NCBI GenBank assembly: GCA_017882045.1
Contig: JADGQF010000015.1
Span: 1-33,106, forward strand
DNA: 33,106 bases
From: Anaerolineales bacterium
GTDB taxonomy: Bacteria > Chloroflexota > Anaerolineae > CG2-30-64-16
Direction of reading: 5' to 3'
Part shown: positions 16,780 to 28,300 of the stretch, in pieces
Numbering within the stretch: position 1 is the first letter of the stretch
Layout: each line of letters begins with the position of its first letter
Translations under genes and position numbers: made by a program
Notes under the pieces: generated by a model
What the model was told of the DNA's origin: nothing
Seen by the model: the letters and a program-made list of their open reading frames with translations, nothing else
The model's database searches: none

Positions 16780-17829
16780 TGTCTGGTAGAGTTGGAGAGT
16801 CGTTTGAAGAGACGTTGGCAGATTTTATTGGGTGTACTGGTCAGTCTGATCTTCCTCTGGCTGACCGTCCGCAAGTTAGAGCTCGGGCAGGTATGGCAGT
16901 ACCTGCGGACGGCCAATTACTGGTGGATTATTCCCGGAGTGATAGTCTATTTCGGCGCCGTCTGGGCACGCACCTGGCGTTGGCATTATCTTCTGCGGCC
17001 CATCAAAGCTATCAGTTTGGGCAACCTCTTCCCCGTAGTCTGCATCGGCTATTTCGGCAACAACGTTTATCCGCTCAGGGCCGGCGAGGTGATCCGCGCT
17101 TTTGTCCTGCGTCGCAATAATGGCGTGCCGGTCAGCGCCTCGCTGGCGACCATCATCGTCGAGCGTGTTTTTGACGGCCTGGTCATGCTGTTGTTTGTCT
17201 TTTTTGCTCTGCCGTTTGTCGGCAGCGAGCATATACCGCCGGTCTATCGCCAGGCGGTCATTTTCTTCAGCTTCTTTTTCTTGATCGCCCTCCTGGTCTT
17301 TGCCTGGATGGCCTTCGACCGGCGGCGCGCGACTGTCGTCTACTCCTTCCTGGCCGACCGGTTTGTGCCGGCCCGTTTCCGGGCGCCTCTGGATGACTTC
17401 TACCACCGCTTTATCGATGGTCTGCAATCATTGCGCCGCGGGCGTGACGCGTTGATGGTATTTGTCACCTCCGTGGTTATCTGGCTGCTCGAGACGGTCA
17501 AGTATTGGCTTGTGATGCACGCTTTTCGCTTTGCGGTCGGCTTCATTGGGCTGATGCTGATGAACGGCGTGGTTAATCTGACGACGACTCTGCCATCCGC
17601 GCCGGGCTACGTGGGCACTTTCGAGGTCGGCGCGTCCGTGCTGCAAGCGCTCGGAGTGCAGAAGGACCTGGCATTTGGCTATACCGTCGTGTTGCACGCG
17701 GCGCTTTGGTTCCCCATCACGGCCATCGGCGCCTGGTACATGTGGCGCGAGGGGCTGAAGTGGCGGGACTTTGACGCCGCGCAGGCTGTCAAGGCTGGGC
17801 CGGGAACGAACGTGGCGCCGGATGCTTGA
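16777..17829 (+). CDS. Lysylphosphatidylglycerol synthase TM region / UPF0104 family membrane protein
   Basis: Multi-TM; FGAVWARTWRWHYLLRPI, GYFGNNVYPLRAGEVIRAFVLRRN, SLATIIVERVFDGLVMLLFVFFALP, PSAPGYVGTFEVGASVLQALG. ORF open from 16732; start uncertain. Confidence 0.88.
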   Translation: MCLVELESRLKRRWQILLGVLVSLIFLWLTVRKLELGQVWQYLRTANYWWIIPGVIVYFGAVWARTWRWHYLLRPIKAISLGNLFPVVCIGYFGNNVYPLRAGEVIRAFVLRRNNGVPVSASLATIIVERVFDGLVMLLFVFFALPFVGSEHIPPVYRQAVIFFSFFFLIALLVFAWMAFDRRRATVVYSFLADRFVPARFRAPLDDFYHRFIDGLQSLRRGRDALMVFVTSVVIWLLETVKYWLVMHAFRFAVGFIGLMLMNGVVNLTTTLPSAPGYVGTFEVGASVLQALGVQKDLAFGYTVVLHAALWFPITAIGAWYMWREGLKWRDFDAAQAVKAGPGTNVAPDA

Positions 17830-17898
17830 TGCTCGGACCTGTGTCCACACTTGCCGCCACCTGGTCGATCGACCAAACTCACCTGGGAGGTCTCACCT

Positions 17899-19305
17899 GT
17901 GAAAAACATTGCTGTTGTTGGCACGGGCTACGTTGGCCTGGTAACGGGGACTTGTTTCTCAGATCTCGGCAACCACGTGACTTGTATCGACATTGACGAG
18001 CGAAAAATCCAAATCTTGCGGGATGGCGGTGTGCCGATCTATGAGCCGGGGCTGGAGGAGGTTGTCAGGCGCAATGTCGCGGCCGGGCGCCTGACTTTCA
18101 GCAACTCGTATGCCGATGGCTTGCACGAAGCGGAGTTCGTCTTCATCGCGGTGGGTACTCCATCCGGAGTGGACGGTGAGGCGGACCTGCAGTATGTGCG
18201 CATGGCGGCCGAGACCATCGCCGAGACGATGGACCATCCGCTGATCATCATCAATAAGAGCACCGTACCGGTCGGCACCGGTGACTGGGTGGCCGATATC
18301 ATCCGCAAGCACCAGCCGGCGCCCATCCCCTTCGCGGTAGTCTCCTGTCCGGAGTTCCTGCGCGAAGGCTCGGCGCTGGCCGACTTTATGAACCCCGACC
18401 GGGTGGTGCTGGGCTCGCTGGAGCGCGAGGCCGCCGAAAAGGTCGCGCAATTGCACCTCCCCTTGCGGGCGCCGATCGTCGTCACCGACCTGCGCACGGC
18501 CGAGATGATCAAGTACGCCTCGAATGCTTTTCTGGCTACCCGCATCTCATTCATTAACGAGATCTCGACCATCTGCGAGAGGCTCGGGGCGGATGTCAAG
18601 GAGGTGGCCGCGGGCATGGGTTACGACAAGCGCATTGGGCGCGCATTCCTGGATGCCGGCATAGGCTACGGCGGGTCCTGCTTCCCGAAGGACGTGAAAG
18701 CCCTGGAGTATATGGCGCTTATCAACGGCGCCCATCCTTCGTTGCTGCGCGCTGTGATGGAGATCAACCGGGACCAGCGCCGCCACGTCGTCCACATCCT
18801 ACGCGAACTGCTCGGCACGCTGCGCGATCGCAAGGTCGGTCTGCTGGGCCTGGCCTTCAAACCCAACACGGATGATATGCGCGAGGCACCCAGCCTGGAC
18901 ATCGCCCACATTCTGCTCGGCGAGGGCGCGGATGTCATCGGCTACGACCCGGTTGCCATGCCCGTGGCCGAGCGCATGATGCCCAATCTCGCGTTGGCTA
19001 AGAACGCCTACGAGCTCGCGACCGGCTGCGATGCGCTGGTTTTGGTGACCGAATGGAATGAGTTCAAGCACCTCGACCTGGCTCGCTTGCGCTCGGTGAT
19101 GAAAACGCCGATCTGTGTTGACGGCCGCAACGTCTACGAACCGGAAGTGATGCGCGAAGCGGGCTTCATCTACCGGGGCATCGGGCGTGGCTACGGCGGC
19201 AAGGTCGGCGACGTGACGGTGACTACTGCGACCACTCCAAACGGTAAAGTCGTAGTATCTAACCCTAATCCTAATCCCACACTAGCAGAAGGGAGCACTT
19301 CTTGA
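17899..19305 (+). CDS. UDP-glucose 6-dehydrogenase
   Basis: [77 protein letters not shown] start at 17899 with GGGAGG upstream; ORF open from 17851. Confidence 0.95.
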   Translation: MKNIAVVGTGYVGLVTGTCFSDLGNHVTCIDIDERKIQILRDGGVPIYEPGLEEVVRRNVAAGRLTFSNSYADGLHEAEFVFIAVGTPSGVDGEADLQYVRMAAETIAETMDHPLIIINKSTVPVGTGDWVADIIRKHQPAPIPFAVVSCPEFLREGSALADFMNPDRVVLGSLEREAAEKVAQLHLPLRAPIVVTDLRTAEMIKYASNAFLATRISFINEISTICERLGADVKEVAAGMGYDKRIGRAFLDAGIGYGGSCFPKDVKALEYMALINGAHPSLLRAVMEINRDQRRHVVHILRELLGTLRDRKVGLLGLAFKPNTDDMREAPSLDIAHILLGEGADVIGYDPVAMPVAERMMPNLALAKNAYELATGCDALVLVTEWNEFKHLDLARLRSVMKTPICVDGRNVYEPEVMREAGFIYRGIGRGYGGKVGDVTVTTATTPNGKVVVSNPNPNPTLAEGSTS

Positions 19306-20615
19306 GCGACGTATATGGCGATATCCGCAAGACGGTCCTGAGCAACGGACTGACGGTAGTTCTGCGGGAGATGCACCACGCCCCGGTAGCTAGCTTCTGG
19401 GTGTGGTACCGCGTGGGCAGCCGCAACGAGGCACCCGGCATCACCGGCATCTCGCACTGGGTCGAGCACATGCTGTTCAAGGGAACACCGACCTATCCTC
19501 AGGGCCAATTCGATAAGCTCGTGGCGCGTGAGGGCGGCGTTTTCAATGGCATGACCTGGATCGATTTCACAACCTATTTCGAGACGCTGCCTTCCGACCG
19601 CATCGACCTGGCGCTGCGCGTCGAGTCCGATCGTATGGTGCACGCTGAGTTCGACCCTGAGGAGACGAATCTCGAGCGCACGGTCATCATCTCCGAGCGC
19701 CAGGGGAACGAGAATAACCCGGGCTTTCTGCTCGGCGAAGCGCTGCAAGCTGCGGCATTCCAGGCCCATTCTTACCACCACTCGGTGATGGGCTGGCAGG
19801 CAGACCTGGAAAGCATGACGCGCGACCAGCTTTACAACCACTACCTCACCTACTACGCGCCCAACAATGCCATCGTCGCAGCAGCCGGCGACTTCGCCTA
19901 TGATGCCATGCTGGCGCGCATCGAGGAGCTGTTCGGCGCCGTCCCCGTAGGGCCGTCCGTTCCCATGGTGCGCCTGCAGGAGCCGGTGCAACGTGGCGAA
20001 CGCCGGGTCATCGTCGAGGGGCCGGGCACCACCTCCTATCTGGAGATTGGCTACCGGGCGCCGCGGGCGACCGACCCCGATTTCTTCCCCATGGTCGTGC
20101 TCGATTCGATCCTGGGCGGGGCGAAGGGTATGTCTCTGTTCGGCGGCGGCACTGCCAACCGCAGCTCGCGCCTGTACAAGGCGTTGGTCGAAACGGAACT
20201 GGCCGCGGACGCAGATTGTGGGATGAACCCCACAGTTGATCCTTACCTCTTCAGCTTTTCGGCCACCGTCCGTGAAGGCCGTTCTCTCGAACAGGTCGAA
20301 GCGGCGATGATGGCTCAGATCGAGCGGATCACGAAGGAGCCTGTGAGCGAGCAGGAGCTTGCCAAGGCCATCAAGCAGACGCGAGCGCAGTTCGCCTTTT
20401 CTAGCGAGAGCGTCACCGACCAGGCATACTGGCTTGGCTTCAGCGAGTCGGTCGCGGACGTGAGTTGGTTCGAGACCTTCATGCAGCGCCTGGAAAAGGT
20501 GACCGTCGACGACGTTCAAGCCGCGGCTCGGGCCTACCTGAAACGGACGCAGCGCAACGTCGGTTGGTATGTTCCGTCGGTCATCGGCGAGGTACAGGGG
20601 GGGTCGAATGAATAA
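19302..20615 (+). CDS. M16 family zinc peptidase (catalytic subunit)
   Basis: [23 protein letters not shown] carries the inverted HxxEH motif; start overlaps the upstream stop. Confidence 0.93.
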   Translation: MSDVYGDIRKTVLSNGLTVVLREMHHAPVASFWVWYRVGSRNEAPGITGISHWVEHMLFKGTPTYPQGQFDKLVAREGGVFNGMTWIDFTTYFETLPSDRIDLALRVESDRMVHAEFDPEETNLERTVIISERQGNENNPGFLLGEALQAAAFQAHSYHHSVMGWQADLESMTRDQLYNHYLTYYAPNNAIVAAAGDFAYDAMLARIEELFGAVPVGPSVPMVRLQEPVQRGERRVIVEGPGTTSYLEIGYRAPRATDPDFFPMVVLDSILGGAKGMSLFGGGTANRSSRLYKALVETELAADADCGMNPTVDPYLFSFSATVREGRSLEQVEAAMMAQIERITKEPVSEQELAKAIKQTRAQFAFSSESVTDQAYWLGFSESVADVSWFETFMQRLEKVTVDDVQAAARAYLKRTQRNVGWYVPSVIGEVQGGSNE

Positions 20616-21894
20616 CAAGTTTTCCAATCCTGCTCTTCCCGGTCCCGGCGATATCTTGCGCCGCACCTTGCCTAACGGCGTGATCGTGCTGGCGCGTGAG
20701 AACTGGACGGCGCCATCGGTCGTCGTGGAAGGCTATTTGCTGGCGGGCAACCTGGACGAGCCCGCCGAGCTAATGGGCCTGGCCTCCTACACCGCGAGCA
20801 TGTTGAGCCGTGGCACACTCCGGCGCAGCTTTGGCGAAATTGCCGAAGTGATCGAATCGGTAGGAGCCAGCGTCTCGTTCGGCGCCGATCGCTACATCAC
20901 CAGTTTCTCGGCCAAGTCGCTGGTTGAGGACCTGGATCTGATCCTGGATGTGCTCTCCGATGAGCTGCGGCACCCTGCATTTCCGCCTGAACACATCGAG
21001 AAGGTGCGCGGGCTGCGCATGACGGCCATCGCCGAGCGCGAGAATGACCCCCGCCAGATGGCCAGCATGGCGTTTCGCGAGCTGTGTTACCCCGACCATC
21101 CCCTGGGGCGCAACTTGATGGGAACGCGCGCCTCGGTTGCGGCTGTAACCCGAGAGGCGTTGTTCTCGTTTTACGAAACTTACTATGCTCCGCAGGACAT
21201 GGCGATCGTCGTGGTCGGGGCTGTGCCCGCCGAGGAGGCCGTTGCCAGGGTAGCGGCTGCTTTTGGCGACTGGGGCGGCAAACGGCCGGGCCGCAGCGAG
21301 CTGCCGCCGATCCCCCGGCCTGCGAAGGTCTCCGAACGGCGCATCTCGATGCCTGACAAAAGCCAGTCAGATATCTTCCTCGGTTGGCCCGCCATGCGCC
21401 GCCTGGATCCGGATTTCGATGCTGCGCGCCTGGCCAACACCGTGCTGGGCGTCTTCGGAATTTCCGGCCGGTTGGGCATGAATGTGCGCGAGGAGCAAGG
21501 CATGGCCTACTACGTCTACAGCCAGTTGGCCTCTAACAAGCTCCCCGGGCCCTGGGCATTGGCGGCAGGGGTCAACCCCATCAACGTCGAACGCGCCATT
21601 CAGTCAATGCTCGACGAGATCAACCGGCTGCGCGACGAGCGCGTGCCCGAGGATGAGTTGGAGGACAGCAAGCGCTATCTCACCGGCTCGCTGCCGATCC
21701 AACTGGAAACCAATGACGGCGTGGCCGGCATCCTGGTCGACCTGGAATGGTATGGCCTCGGCCTGGATTACGTGCAGCGCTACACCGATTTGGTCAACGG
21801 GCTGACGGCCGAGCAAGTGCAGGCGGTGGCGCAGAAGTACCTGGACCCGGAAGCATACATCCTGACCGTGGCAGGGCCTGGCGCTAAGGGCTAG
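20608..21894 (+). CDS. M16 family peptidase-like (non-catalytic partner)
   Basis: M16 fold sequence with LASYTASMLSRGT replacing HxxEH; start ATG 20608 overlaps the preceding gene. Confidence 0.9.
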   Translation: MNNKFSNPALPGPGDILRRTLPNGVIVLARENWTAPSVVVEGYLLAGNLDEPAELMGLASYTASMLSRGTLRRSFGEIAEVIESVGASVSFGADRYITSFSAKSLVEDLDLILDVLSDELRHPAFPPEHIEKVRGLRMTAIAERENDPRQMASMAFRELCYPDHPLGRNLMGTRASVAAVTREALFSFYETYYAPQDMAIVVVGAVPAEEAVARVAAAFGDWGGKRPGRSELPPIPRPAKVSERRISMPDKSQSDIFLGWPAMRRLDPDFDAARLANTVLGVFGISGRLGMNVREEQGMAYYVYSQLASNKLPGPWALAAGVNPINVERAIQSMLDEINRLRDERVPEDELEDSKRYLTGSLPIQLETNDGVAGILVDLEWYGLGLDYVQRYTDLVNGLTAEQVQAVAQKYLDPEAYILTVAGPGAKG

Positions 21895-21898
21895 TCCG

Positions 21899-22273
21899 GT
21901 GCTTACTACGGGCGTCGACCTGGTGTCTATCCCTCGTCTGCAGCGCGCGCTCGACCAGCATGGCGAGCGCTTCCTGGCGCGCATCTACACCCCGGCCGAG
22001 ATCTGGCTTTGCCGGGGCCGGGTTCCCGAGCTCGCGGCACGCTTTGCCGCCAAAGAGGCTGTTGCCAAGGCGCTGGGCGTCGGCATGGCCTTACTACATC
22101 CCTATGGGATCCACTTTCCGGATGTCGAGGTGATGCCCGACCGGTTGGGCAAGCCGCACGTGCGCCTGTTTGGGCGCGCGGCCGAGCGGGCAGCCGAACT
22201 GGGCCTCAACGAATGGGCCATCAGCCTCAGCCACGAGCGTGAGATGGCTATCGCGATGGTGGTAGCACAATAA
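21899..22273 (+). CDS. acpS: Holo-[acyl-carrier-protein] synthase
   Basis: GVDLVSIPRLQRAL...RIYTPAEIWLCRGRVPELAARFAAKEAVAKALGVG and ISLSHEREMAIAMVV. Confidence 0.95.
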   Translation: MLTTGVDLVSIPRLQRALDQHGERFLARIYTPAEIWLCRGRVPELAARFAAKEAVAKALGVGMALLHPYGIHFPDVEVMPDRLGKPHVRLFGRAAERAAELGLNEWAISLSHEREMAIAMVVAQ

Positions 22274-22277
22274 GACG

Positions 22278-22362
22278 GGCCGGCGCACCAATGCGCCGGC
22301 CACCAACACTCAGGCTCAGATCAGGGGCGTTCTGGGCGGCTGATGCCGCTCAGAACGCCCCT
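22278..22362. terminator. Two strong hairpins between convergent acpS and A2M genes
   Basis: GGCCGGCGCA-ccaa-TGCGCCGGCC (22278-22301) and AGGGGCGTTCTGGGCGGC-tgat-GCCGCTCAGAACGCCCCT (22323-22362). Confidence 0.8.
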
Positions 22363-22373
22363 CCATTATTTAA

Positions 22374-25300
22374 CTACTCGGTCACAGTGAACAGACTGCC
22401 CGCGCCCCGGCCCCAGACCTCCGGGAAATACATCTCGTAGCCGGTGGGCGGCAGGGTCAGGAACTGGCCGGGCACGCTGGCCCGGATCTGATACGTGAAC
22501 TGGTAGGCGCCGGGCGCCAGGCTGGTCGCGAACATGGCGACTTTTTCATCGCGCAACTCAGTGTGGGTCGGGGTCCACCACCCGTCCCAGGAGTAGGGGC
22601 TCTTGTTGGACTGATCCGGCGTCTTCTGCATCTGTGGCCCCTGGGCTGTCGTGCTCGTCGTGAGCAAGCTCGTATCGACGGCCTCGGTTCCGGCGGGCAG
22701 CGGGTCTTCGACTACCACGTAGTACAGCGAGTGCGGGACGACGATGTTCAGTTTGACGCTGATGACATCCCCCACCCGGGCCTGCGTGACGGTTGGACAG
22801 GTTTTCTCGCGCTCTTGCTCGGTCGTTTGGTCGCCCGCCGGCACCACCGGCGGATTGACGCAGTCCGCCATGCGGTACTCGCGGCTGACCACCACGCCCC
22901 GGTCCACCGGCTGCAGCTTCTCGACGGGCAGGTAGGTCTTCAGATGCGCCGTATAGTAGAGCTGCCCCTTGCCTGTCTGGTCGCCGGTTGCGCTTCGCTG
23001 GATCAGGAGCCCGTTCGTCTGGTCGAGCAGCAGCTGCGCGACGTCGGCATGTAACTGGGCCGGTTCGCGCACGCTATCCGGCGTTACTGAGCCCTGGCCC
23101 AACGCCTGGTCGTTGAGCAGCACCTTCCACGAATAGTTGCCCTGCAACTCACCGGAAGCCGCCATCCAGTCCGTCAAGGCCATGATCGCCCAGGCATTCT
23201 CCTGGGTCGTCTGCCAGCGGTCCCCGTTGCGAGCGACCATCAGCCAGCGCACCGCGTTGGGAGCCAGGCTATTCTGCGGGTCGAGCGTAGCCAGTACATC
23301 GAGGACGATCGAGGTGCTGCGCGTATCCGTGTTCATGTTCCAGTAGTCGGTCCAGCCCTCTTCCCAGTGCGTAGAGGTAGCGCTGGTGATCGCTCTGCCG
23401 TTCAGGTCCGCCAACAACGTCTTGATGCGCCCGGCGCTGGCGTTGTCTTTGATCAGGCCCAACGCCAAGGCCAGGTACCCCTTACTATACAGGCTCAACT
23501 TCTCCCGGACCTCGTACAGCCCGCCCGCCCGGTTCGGCTGCAGGTCGCCGGCAACGGCCAGCGCGTATACGATAAAGGCCTGCCGGTTCAACTCCCAATT
23601 GCTCAGGTCGTTGGGAGCCTTCAGCGTCGATTCGAGGTAGTGCAGGCCGCGGTCCAACACAGCCTGGTCAACCGTGAAACCGGCCTCCTTCGCCCTGGCC
23701 AGTCCATAGACGACGTAGGCACTCGTCCAGGCGTTGCTCTCGTCGCTCTGCCACCAGCCCCAGCCGCCGTCGAGGTGTTGTTGGCCGTAGATCTGCTGCA
23801 GACCCACCCCGACTTGTTGTCCGAGCTTGGCTTGCAGGTCTGGCTGGCTGATGCCCAGCTTGCTGAGCGCACGGTAGGTGGTCACGTTGGGCAAGAAGCG
23901 ACTGATCGTTTGTTCGATGCATTCGTAGGGGAAATGCTCCAGGTAGCTCAGGCCGCCGGTCATGCCTGCGGCGAGGCTGGGTTCGATCGTAACATCCAAC
24001 TGGCCGCGCGTCGGGTCGGCATCGGCAGGCAGACGTACCAGCTCCAGCCGGCTCTCATCCTGCGCCACCTGCCCACTGGTGCCCGTCACCTCTGGCGTAG
24101 TGTAGCGGTAGACGGGCAACGTCGTCTCGACTACATCGCTCAGCGTGCCGCCCGCCGCGCTGATCTGGACTTTCACCTGCTCGACGTTGGCTTGCACCTT
24201 CACCGGGCGAACGGCCTTGTAGGTCCCGCCCGCCGCCACGGTGGCTACCGTTGCCTGGTTAGTGGCGCCGCCGGCCGGCTCGAGACCGGTCAACTTGAAC
24301 TGAATCGTCGTTTCCAGCGGCTGGTTCGTGTTGTTGTGGACGATAGCTGCAATCTCGGCCTGGTCACCTTCCACCAGGAAGCGCGGCAGCACCGGGCGCA
24401 CCAGCAGGTCCTTGGTGGCGATAATGTCGGTCTGAGACTGTCCCACCAGTGTGTCAGGCGTCACGGCCCGCGCGTCCATTGTCCAGGTGGTCAGGTTATC
24501 GGGCAAGGTGACGGCTACCTGCGCCGTGCCCGTGGCATCGGTTTGCACCGTCGCCTTCCAGAAAGCGATGTCGGGAAACTCCGTGCGCACGCTGAGTGCT
24601 CCGGCGCCGCCACCGCCACCGCCTCCTCCGCCTTTGCCGCCCTTCGTCAGCTGGGCCACGATGCGATCGACGTTGACGACCAGCGTACTCGCCGTCCGCA
24701 CTCCCAGCGCTCGCTGGCTGTAGAAGCGGTCCAGCAGCGTGCCGGCCTGGTCGCTGGCCAACGACAGGATGGCCTTGTCGATCACGGCCAGGGAAACGCT
24801 GGCTTTGACCGGCTGGCCGGCCGCGTCCAGCGTTTTCACGGTCCAGGTGACCGTGTCGCGCGGGCCCACATGCAGCGGCTCCGCCCCGGCGGTCCCAGAA
24901 CCTGAGGCTGCCTGACCGGTGGACGTCTCGGGCTTGACGACTACGCTCAGGACCTTGTCCGCCACCGAGACCTTCAACTGCGCGAGGCCGATCTTGAAGG
25001 TGGGCGCCGGGCTCGTGCGGTCCATGCCTTTGACCAGCACGATCGAGACAAACACGTCCGGCGCGTAATCGGCCTTGATCGGTATTCTCAGCGTATCACT
25101 GTTCCCTTTAAGCTCGATCACCTGGTATGTCAGGACGTGGTTCCGTTCGACGGTCAGCAGCGCCTTCACAGGTGTCTGATAGGGACTGGCAACCAGTAGC
25201 TCGGCTACCTCTCCCACTGCGTACTGGTCTTTGTTGGCCACCAGCTGGATACGGTCGTTGTTATCCTGTCGCCAGAGAACGTAGCTGCTATCGCTCACCC

Positions 25301-28300
25301 AGACGTACGCGGCGCTGCGGATCGCGTGCCCCGCCATGTCGCGGCCCGCGGCCGCAATCTTGTACTCGCCGCCCTTTTGCGGCGTCCATTCAAACAGCGC
25401 GCTGCCCTGGTTGTCGGTGGTAAGCGTCTGGGTAAAGACCGGCGTCAGCCTGGCTTTGCTTGTCCAGTAATAACGCCCATCCTCCGCCTGTTCGCGCACG
25501 CTGTACCACTCCACCTGGTTGGCGATGACGGTAACATCGGTGTGGGGCGCCGGCCGGCTCTGCGGGTCCACAGTCAGCACGTCCACCCGGTTCTTCTCGC
25601 CCACCGCTGCCACGTAGCTCTGCGGCTGCAGCCCGATGTAGAACGCACCCTTGTGCACCACCGCGCCGGCCTGGGTGGAGACGGCCTGGTTGTTGAGATC
25701 GGTGACCGTGATATCGAAGGTGAAATGCTGGCTCTGCGTGAACTTGCCGACATCCGCCGGCACGCTGAAGGTGAAGCGGCCCTGCGCGTCGGTGCGCCCG
25801 TCGCCCTGGCTCAACGCTCCACCGAACCGCGGTCCGGCGGGCTGGTCGTACCAATCCCAGTCCATCCAACTGTAGTTGCCTTTGCCCACATATTGGAAGC
25901 CATAGTCGACACTGGAGAGTACCCAGTGCACCTGACCGTTCTTGACCGGGCCGCCGAAGTAGTAGCCGGCCTGAGCGGTGACCTTGATCTCCTGTCCCTG
26001 CACGTACTCGGGCTTGTCCGTCTCAGCGCTGATCTCGTACTCGGGCTTGCGATACTCTGCTACCTGGAAGCCCACGCCGAAGCTCGGTCCTTCCACGTCC
26101 TTGATCTGCGGGTCGCCCGGCAGCTGGACGGTGATGTTGTAATACCCCAGCGCGGCTTCCTGGCCCAGCGCAAACTTGCCGTCCAACGTGCCGAGCGGAT
26201 CGAGGGTCATTTTCTGCTTCAGCAACTCGTTGCCCTGATCGTCGCGGATGGTTACGCTGACCGGCTGGCCCGCGGCGGGCAGGCTATAGACTGCGTCGTT
26301 GTCACGGCGTATGACTGCTTTCCAGTAGACAGTCTGGTTCGGACGGTAGATCGCCCGGTCGGTGTAGACATAACCGTTGTAGGCCGGCGAGAGGCCGCCG
26401 CCGGGCAGGTTGAAGCTCCAGGCGTTGATGCCGTCTTCCCACATGTTGGATGCCACGCCGAACTGCCCATTATCGCCGACGGCCAGGGCCGTGAGTTGGT
26501 CATAGGATTGGTGGGCGGCATTGAAGACGATGCGCGCGATGCCATCCTTGTCCGTCGTCGCTTCCTGGTCCAGCTTGGCGGCATCCGTGAAGCGCACCTT
26601 GATGCCTTCGGCGGGCAGCCCGCTCTTCAGGTCGGTCACCCAGGCCAGCGCGCCCTCTTGCTCCGTCTTGAGGGTCACATTGAGGTCTGTGCGCGCCAGG
26701 AGCTGGCGGAAGTTGCTCGGTATCTTGTCGCCGATGCTGAACCCCGAGCCGCTGATGTCCAGCCAGTAGTTGCCCGGAGGGAGCTGCTTGCCATCCTTGT
26801 CGGTCAGGTCCGTGCGCAGGAAGCCGGTCTCATTGCGCGCCGCCGGCGTCTTTACCCGCCACTCGCGCACCAGGTTTGCCTGCCCGGGCGAGTAGCTCTG
26901 CCACTTCTCCCAATAGGCGCGACCGGTCAGGGCGATGAAGTCGGCTTGTGGGACCTTGTAAAGCTGGAACAGGATCTCCGGCACGTTGACGTAGGTCACG
27001 ATGGCCTGCGTCTTGGTGTAGGCATTGTAAGTGCCGACCGTGCCGGGACTGTTGAGCTGGAGCAGCGGCTTGTAGTCGCGAGTGGTGAAGTGCAGGACGA
27101 AGTTCTGGCCCAGTGTGTTGCCATACGGATCGGCCAGCTTGCCGGAGAGAGTGACGGTGTAAGCGGTGGCCGGCAGCTTGTCGAAGTTCAGGAAGAACGT
27201 GCTCTCGTCGTTGTAGCCGGTGAAGACCTGGGTAGGCTTCGGCAGAATCGTGTAGGTCCCTGTGATGAAGCTACGCTGGTCCATCGGGCTGGCAAAATGG
27301 AAGGTCACCGTGTCAAAGGGATCGGCGGTCGCCTTGTCGGCAGGCTCGGTCTTGATGATCCGCGGAGTATAGACTGTGCTGAACTGATGCACAGCCTGCT
27401 CCCGCAGGGTACCCTGGCCGTTGGCCGGGCGGGCGGCCTTGGCGAGGGTGGCCACATAGTTGGCGCCAAACGACAGCCGCGCCTCGGGCCTGAAGCCCAG
27501 CTGAGTGTGGTCCTGATTCCAGCTGAAAGTGCCCGTCACAGCGGCTTTGTTTGGGCCGGACAGAACGAAAGCCGCTTCGGTAGAGGCCGGGTCCATCGGC
27601 ATCGAGAAAGTGATCGATATCGGGCTCTCAACCTTGAAATTGCTGGTGTTCTCCGGCAACCAGGAGAGCACGGTAGGGTCGGTTGTGCGAAAGCCGAAGG
27701 TGTAGTCCCCGTCGAGAAGTCCGCCAGTCGTGTCCTGCAACCCTGCCTTGACCGTCACCGTGTAATTGGTGGCGGCCGAAAAGCCCTTGTCCGGCGTGAA
27801 CTGGTAGATGCCAGTATTCAGCCATTCGCTCTTGCCGGTCAGGCTGGGAGTGATGATCAGCGGCGCAGGCAGTTGAACCTGTTCCTTGATGCCGGTCAGC
27901 GGCACCACCGGCCGGTTAAAGCCCACCGTTATCTTGGCATTGACCGGCACGTCGCTGGCTTTGTCTGCCGGCTGATTGTTGGTTACTTCGAGAAAGCCCA
28001 CCGTCGCGATCTTCAGCGAGACAGGCTGGCCCAGCTTGAGCCCGGCCGCGCTCGCCGCGCTCTCTTTGACGCTCACGACGTATTGGGCGGCGCGTTTGAG
28101 CGGCTGGGCAGGCGTGAACACCAGCTCAGCGCCCTGCACTTTGACCTGGCCCTCCACGTTGGGCTGGATGCTGAAGGCGGCCTGCGTGGTGGACGGGTCC
28201 ATCGGCTGGTCGAAGGTCAGCACCACCGGCTGCGTCAGCCTTTGTTCTTCGCCTGTTTCCGGCGTCACCTTAACCACTATTGGCGGCAAGGGCGCACGCG

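Noticed and set aside
19191-20666. 491-aa minus-strand ORF opposite the M16 peptidase
   Set aside because: Antisense shadow; the plus strand has HxxEH and M16 sequence.
23367-24905. 512-aa plus-strand ORF opposite A2M
   Set aside because: Same antisense artefact; no recognisable domains.
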